A DNA stretch of 64,000 bases, taken from NCBI RefSeq assembly GCF_002806975.1, contig NZ_NIHD01000011.1, positions 30,961-94,960 of the forward strand, in the 5' to 3' direction. A program made the position numbers and the translations under genes. This stretch comes from Marinobacter aromaticivorans. Lineage in GTDB: Bacteria > Pseudomonadota > Gammaproteobacteria > Pseudomonadales > Oleiphilaceae. Below the pieces are notes generated by a model that had not been told where the DNA came from, ran no database searches, and saw only the letters and a program-made list of their open reading frames with translations. Positions within the stretch are counted from its first letter, which is position 1; each line of letters opens with the position of its first letter. Below are positions 60,449-64,000 of the stretch, piece after piece.

Positions 60449-60963
60449 TGGTTATGGACTACCTGAAAATGCGGGTCGAGGAAGCTGCTAGTCAACAAAA
60501 AGCAGAGCGCCCTAGCTGGGTATCCGATACAAATGCAAGCATGAAGGCATGGCAGTATGTCGAGGAACTCAAAAAAGAGAAGTCGCTTTATATCAAGCGT
60601 CATCAAAAGGTTACCGATTATCTGACTCAGAAAACTTATCAAATTAAGGGCTCGGACGTTGCCAACGCTTTGAGTATTAATCGCGCTTCCTTGATGAATA
60701 CGTCCAGTTATTCACCGCATTTCAAAAAATATTTGGATAGTGTTAACGCGGACCTAGCAGCAGCTAAAGAGGCTAGGATTCTCAAGGCTCAAAAGGCTCC
60801 TTCTCGTGGTTCCATCCGAAACAGCAAAGATGAACTGGTTCAGACCAACACCGAGTTAAAAAAGAGGGTGGCTGAACTAGAAGCGCAAAAGACTGAAGAG
60901 CTGGTTCACTATGCCTTTGATCAGCTGCCGCTGCCAGTAAAAAGGAAACTCGGGATCGACTGA
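60448..60963 (+). CDS. Small HTH + coiled-coil protein, recombinase accessory (TnpC/GinD-like)
   Basis: 171 residues. Residues 45-85 look like a helix-turn-helix (TYQIKGSDVANALSINRASL), and residues 120-155 form a coiled coil (LVQTNTELKKRVAELEAQK). This architecture matches the small fourth gene of GInt islands and TnpC of Tn554, which assist recombination (family knowledge; resemblance by architecture). The start overlaps the previous stop by one base (TAATG) and its stop overlaps the following start by one base (TGATG). Confidence 0.78.
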   Translation: MVMDYLKMRVEEAASQQKAERPSWVSDTNASMKAWQYVEELKKEKSLYIKRHQKVTDYLTQKTYQIKGSDVANALSINRASLMNTSSYSPHFKKYLDSVNADLAAAKEARILKAQKAPSRGSIRNSKDELVQTNTELKKRVAELEAQKTEELVHYAFDQLPLPVKRKLGID

Positions 60964-61397
60964 TGAATGGAAAGCAAAAAGCGCAGCAAAATATCGAAGC
61001 CTTTCATGCTTGGACTGCGACGCAAAGTGACGAGGACTACAAGCAGATCATCTTTAGAGGGCAGTTGAACCGTGGTGAAATTGCCAAAGCGACGGGTGTT
61101 GGTAAAAGTGCTTTGCGCCAAAACCCCGAAATCAAGCGCCTGCTTGAAAGCCTGGAAAATGAACTTCGAGCCCGAGAGATCCTTCCGCCGCTAACGCCGG
61201 CGTCTGAACATCAGGAGGGCGAGCTACAACTGTACGATGCTGAAGTCTCTCGCCGGGCTCGAAATGATCAGCGAGCCGCCCGTCTTGAGCAGGAAAACAT
61301 TGAGCTGAAAGCTCGCGTAAACGAATTAGAGAGCCGCTTGGCGCGATTCGGTGAGCTGTCTGAGGCGTTGACTGAGATGGGAATGATGCCACGTTGA
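60963..61397 (+). CDS. Second small HTH + coiled-coil protein
   Basis: 144 residues. HTH-like segment NRGEIAKATGVGKSALRQNP at about 35-54, then a linker and a strong C-terminal heptad region (ARLEQENIELKARVNELES, about 100-125). Same layout as the 171-aa neighbour but clearly different in sequence, so it is either a distant duplicate or an independent DNA-binding accessory. It lies between the trio module and the helicase and overlaps the helicase start by 4 bases. No function known. Confidence 0.72.
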   Translation: MNGKQKAQQNIEAFHAWTATQSDEDYKQIIFRGQLNRGEIAKATGVGKSALRQNPEIKRLLESLENELRAREILPPLTPASEHQEGELQLYDAEVSRRARNDQRAARLEQENIELKARVNELESRLARFGELSEALTEMGMMPR

Positions 61398-63607
61398 CGA
61401 ATTCTTCTAGCCCACTTGATACCGATTTTTTACGGGTAACAAGTATTCCTTATACCACGGAAAATTACGTGATCTTCAGTGGCGTGCCACTGCAACGCTC
61501 CTCTTATCGTATCAATAGCGGCAAATATGTCATCACAATAAAGTCAGAGGCTTCGGCACTCCCAGTCAGACCTGCGATTGGCCAGCATTGGGAAGTTAAC
61601 GGGTTTCGCATGATCGACACTCTGGAGAATGGCGATTATCTGTTGCAGCGTCATACCTACGATGCACCCGCCCAGCTGGCCTGTACTCTGCCGGAGGATG
61701 GGGAACAATTGATTCGATTCGTTGCCAAGGAGCCCGACTTCAAGGGCATAGGCGAGCAGAAGGCGAGAGCCCTCTGGGAGCATCTGGGGGGTGATTTTCA
61801 TGAAACTCTTGCTCATGACACCCCCGAGTCACGAAATCGGCTTCTGGAGCTTCTAAGCCTGGATTCCGTCAACGCGCTGTATGCCGGGTATGCCAAGTAT
61901 GCAAACCTCTCTGCCTGCAATTGGATGTCCCAGCACGCCATCCCTGCACCGGTGCAGCAACGTCTCCTGAAATATCACAAAGAAGCCTCGGTTCAGGCGA
62001 TTCAAGAAAATCCTTATCTCCTATTAGGATTTGGAATGTCCTTTAAAGCTGTAGATGAACTCAGCTTTGGTGTGGTGGATGATGACGCTAGACGCCTGAC
62101 TGGCGCTGTAGAGATGGCGATTCGGAAGGAAATCGAAAAGGGTCATACCTATACAACTCAAGGTGCGATTCGCCCCGCAGTCACCAAAATGCTCGGTTCG
62201 TTGACGTTGGCTGCTCAGGCGTTCGAGGCCAGCCAGCAGCAAGCTCAGTTTGTGTTGAACTGGGAGACCGGTAGCTATCACCCTACGGCCCAAATCCTAA
62301 TGGAGACGGTTGTCGCCAAGCGCCTCCGACAACTAGCTCTCCAAACAGGTCTATACGATCAAGAGGCCGACCGCGCCTGCATGACGGCTATAGCAGAGGC
62401 CCCTTGCGAACTGACTCAGCGCCAGATGCAGGCCGTTGTTACCTCACTGGATAATGCGATCAGTTGTATCACCGGCGGTGCCGGAACCGGCAAAACCACG
62501 GTACTCCGCACTGCGCTTCGCGCCGTCAACACACTCGGGTACGAAATTCACGCCGTGGCCCTTTCAGGGCGCGCAGCCATGCGCCTGCACGAGTCCATTG
62601 GGTTTTCGACGCGGACTATTGCGGGGCTGCTACGACAGGAGCCTATTGAGCCGACAACTGATCACCCGTTGCATCTTCTGGTAATCGATGAGTCCAGTAT
62701 GGTCGACTTGCCAACCATGTATCGACTAGTTACCCACATCAGCCCGAAGGTGCGAATCATTTTTACAGGTGACCCTGATCAACTGCCACCCATTGGTTGC
62801 GGCACGGTTCTATCGGACATCGTTGCATCAGGCTTGGTTGCCAACACGACTCTGGATGTTGTGAAGCGCCAGGAGGGTTCAACTGGAATCCCTGAATATT
62901 CCAAAATGATCAATGAGGGGATCGTCCCGAGGCAATTGTCAGCAGGTGCTGTTTATTTCCACGAGACGACTGTTGACAAGATCGCTGAGCAATGCACAGC
63001 GCTGTATGCTCAGGCACCGGAAGGGAGTCGGATCATAGGTGCGACCAAGGCATTGGTTGCTGACATCAACCAGCGTGTGCAAAAAATGGTAAATCCAGGT
63101 GGAACGCGCATGGAATTTGAGCTGCAGGGTGACCGCTTTTACCGTGAGATCTGTCAGGGCGACTCGGTCTTGTTTACGCAGAACAATTATGATGCGGGTA
63201 TCCAAAATGGCACGCTGGGTATATTGGTTTCGTCTGAAGCAACGGAAGAATCTTTTGGTGTGGTTCAGTTGGATACCGGCACAGAGGTTTTGTTAACGCA
63301 GACTATCCAGGAATCGATGGAACTTGGCTACTGCATTACCCTCCACAAAGCACAGGGGTCGCAGTTTCCGCGTGTGATCATTGCTTTGAAGCGAAGTCAT
63401 ATTGTGGATAGGGCGTGGCTATACACCGCGATTACCCGTGCAGAGTTGGAGGTGCATATCGTTGGTACAGAGAGTGAGCTAGCAACGATTACTCGGGCTC
63501 AGAGTCTGGCTCACCAAAGACTAAGTTATTTGAAGCAGTTGTTGGATGCAGACGAACCTATAGAAAACTCATTATCTGGTGCCATACGGTTAGCGCGTCC
63601 AATGTAG
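61394..63607 (+). CDS. RecD2-like SF1B DNA helicase
   Basis: 737 residues from TTG 61394. N-terminal region with a helix-hairpin-helix stretch DFKGIGEQKARALWEHLGG (about 115-135) as in RecD2, then the ATPase core: Walker A GGAGTGKTTVLR near 360, Walker B LVIDESSMVD near 428, motif III GDPDQLPPIG near 458, and the C-terminal TLHKAQGSQFPRVIIAL and AITRAELEVHIVG. RecD2 proteins are 5'-3' helicases outside RecBCD. No recB, recC or nuclease is adjacent. It is translationally coupled to the recombinase module, so a part in transposition, replication of the excised element or target processing is suggested. Confidence 0.9.
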   Translation: MTNSSSPLDTDFLRVTSIPYTTENYVIFSGVPLQRSSYRINSGKYVITIKSEASALPVRPAIGQHWEVNGFRMIDTLENGDYLLQRHTYDAPAQLACTLPEDGEQLIRFVAKEPDFKGIGEQKARALWEHLGGDFHETLAHDTPESRNRLLELLSLDSVNALYAGYAKYANLSACNWMSQHAIPAPVQQRLLKYHKEASVQAIQENPYLLLGFGMSFKAVDELSFGVVDDDARRLTGAVEMAIRKEIEKGHTYTTQGAIRPAVTKMLGSLTLAAQAFEASQQQAQFVLNWETGSYHPTAQILMETVVAKRLRQLALQTGLYDQEADRACMTAIAEAPCELTQRQMQAVVTSLDNAISCITGGAGTGKTTVLRTALRAVNTLGYEIHAVALSGRAAMRLHESIGFSTRTIAGLLRQEPIEPTTDHPLHLLVIDESSMVDLPTMYRLVTHISPKVRIIFTGDPDQLPPIGCGTVLSDIVASGLVANTTLDVVKRQEGSTGIPEYSKMINEGIVPRQLSAGAVYFHETTVDKIAEQCTALYAQAPEGSRIIGATKALVADINQRVQKMVNPGGTRMEFELQGDRFYREICQGDSVLFTQNNYDAGIQNGTLGILVSSEATEESFGVVQLDTGTEVLLTQTIQESMELGYCITLHKAQGSQFPRVIIALKRSHIVDRAWLYTAITRAELEVHIVGTESELATITRAQSLAHQRLSYLKQLLDADEPIENSLSGAIRLARPM

Positions 63608-63734
63608 TGGGGTCTCATGTGTTGGGCCATGGAGCTTTTTTATAGAACTACTCCCCCCCCCAAGTGTGCTCAGGTTGCCTGGCAGCAAGAAAATTAACGG
63701 TCGTTTTCTGGACGTTCTCACGAACGGCTCAAAA
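63608..63734. other. Non-coding spacer with poly-C tract
   Basis: 127 bases between the helicase stop and the transposon terminus with no gene seen. It contains a run of nine C (63653-63661), the longest homopolymer noticed in the region, after an A/T-rich stretch. GGTCGTTTTCTGGACGTTCT at 63700-63719 vaguely resembles the transposon terminus just downstream. Confidence 0.6.
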
Positions 63735-63759
63735 TGTCATTTTCAGAAGACGGCTGCAC
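63735..63759 (+). repeat. Tn402/Tn5053-family 25-bp terminal inverted repeat
   Basis: The 25 bases from 63735 begin TGTCATTTTCAGAAGACG and end GCTGCAC. As I recall the termini of Tn402/Tn5053-type transposons and class 1 integrons (IRi, IRt), this differs from them by about one base. The TGTCA end marks the outer tip, so the transposon body lies to the right. Confidence 0.88.
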
Positions 63760-63863
63760 CAAGTGACGGGGTGTGACGCCCGATGTGAAGCCGGCTCCTG
63801 ACAGCCCAATATCAACAGTCGTCTTCACCAATCTCGACTATGCTCAATACTCGTGTGCACCAA
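63743..63863 (+). repeat. Three subterminal direct repeats (TniA-binding type)
   Basis: Three copies of about 20 bases at 63743-63762, 63812-63831 and 63844-63863 share the pattern TCA...CG..(T/C)T.CACCAA. Together with the terminal repeat this matches the layout of Tn402/Tn5053 ends, where multiple 19-bp repeats bind transposase TniA. The stretch ACCAATCTCGACTATGCTCA (63826-63845) also reads like the known Tn402 tni end. Confidence 0.82.
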
Positions 63864-64000
63864 AGCGAGGCTTGGCCAGGTCGGTGTTTTTCAAGATAGT
63901 TGGCACTGTTTCTGTGTTTAAGCCGCGTCTTTTTCTACCGTACGCTTCACCGGATTCAGTGTCGTTGGCCCAACGGGCTCGCAATTTCTGACCTGGCGAC
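63844..64000 (-). CDS. Possible C-terminal end of an unknown gene (cut by window edge)
   Basis: An open minus-strand frame of about 51 codons enters from the right edge and stops at TGA 63846-63844. Its translation is basic and regular (KLRARWANDTESGEAYGRKR, later NTDLAKPRFGAHEY). The last seven codons are made of the transposon's third subterminal repeat, so the frame may be a cargo gene whose end has been replaced by, or evolved into, the terminus. No family recognised. It may also be chance. Confidence 0.4.
   Translation of the reverse strand, partial: SPGQKLRARWANDTESGEAYGRKRRGLNTETVPTILKNTDLAKPRFGAHEY

Larger units (their letters stand above)
54392..64000 (+). mobile_element. Integrated island with tyrosine-recombinase trio module (left end; right end outside window)
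   Basis: Boundary set where the flavodoxin gene frame is lost (about 54392). From here the DNA is visibly A+T-richer, with codon use (many AAA, GAT, TTT and CTA codons) unlike the flanking chromosome. The element starts with six overlapping same-strand genes (54485-63607) whose first four resemble the recombinase modules of GInt islands, gamma-mobile-trio islands and Tn554-like transposons. A second transposon terminus follows at 63735. The end of the island and its cargo are not in this window, so its size is unknown. Confidence 0.85.
63735..64000 (+). mobile_element. Left terminus of a Tn402/Tn5053-like transposon nested in the island
   Basis: Begins with the 25-bp terminal repeat at 63735, followed by the subterminal repeats. 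Similarity to Tn402-type ends appears to stop after AAAGCGAGG at 63870; in Tn402 the tniA gene starts near there, whereas here different DNA follows. The remaining 130 bases carry the end of a minus-strand reading frame. Transposition genes, if present, are outside the window. Confidence 0.78.

Noticed and set aside
54485..63607. Phage origin of the island
   Set aside because: No capsid, terminase, tail or lysis gene is seen; the module is recombinase and helicase only.
63773..63991. 72-codon plus-strand frame beginning with GTG within the transposon terminus
   Set aside because: It would read through the subterminal repeats, has no ribosome site and no similarity; the minus-strand partial frame is at least as plausible.

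Overview
The window is chromosomal DNA of a GC-rich gammaproteobacterium. The gene neighbourhoods fit a Marinobacter-like marine heterotroph: fdxA-mutS-cinA-recA, a LiuR-controlled leucine degradation operon, and several acyl-CoA synthetases and dehydrogenases. The genus is inferred from overall resemblance and no database was searched. No rRNA, tRNA or CRISPR array was found.

Layout. 1-1388 is the N-terminal half of a Mg2+ P-type ATPase, cut by the left edge. 1465-12808 (minus) is the leucine/isovalerate operon liuR-liuA-liuB-liuC-liuD-liuE, extended by an AhpD-like protein, an acyl-CoA synthetase and, past a terminator, a CrtI-like oxidoreductase. A near-palindromic LiuR box lies upstream of liuR. 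12956-21438 holds another acyl-CoA synthetase, an AraC regulator and a plus-strand beta-oxidation set (two acyl-CoA dehydrogenases, two thiolases, one SDR dehydrogenase). A second, perfectly palindromic LiuR box precedes the SDR gene and ties this set to the liu regulon. 21444-24839 has an MFS transporter and ilvGM, preceded by an unlisted ilvL leader peptide and attenuator. 24990-29176 is an RND efflux pair. 29165-49160 is mixed housekeeping: amidase, djlA, alkB, MgtC-like and SulP membrane proteins, a universal stress protein, a stand-alone trpB, a flavoprotein, a MocR regulator, a PAS kinase/FixJ regulator pair, an acyl-CoA synthetase with an SLC23-like transporter, a PF10118 protein, a 344-aa unknown and a LysE exporter. 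49262-54144 is fdxA, mutS, cinA/pncC and recA with its SOS box.

From about 54392 the composition changes to A+T-richer DNA with different codon use. A flavodoxin-family gene after recA is cut off in mid-gene. The intruder begins with a tightly overlapping six-gene operon: a canonical tyrosine recombinase, a large recombinase-like protein that appears to have lost its catalytic Arg residues, a very large tyrosine recombinase with a C-terminal Cys cluster, two small HTH plus coiled-coil proteins, and a RecD2-like helicase. The first four genes resemble recombinase-trio islands (GInt, gamma-mobile-trio, Tn554 type). The second small protein and the helicase look like an extension of that module. 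Just after the helicase, at 63735, there is a 25-bp Tn402/Tn5053-family terminal inverted repeat with three subterminal repeats. A second transposon therefore starts inside the island and runs off the right edge. The island's cargo lies beyond this window.
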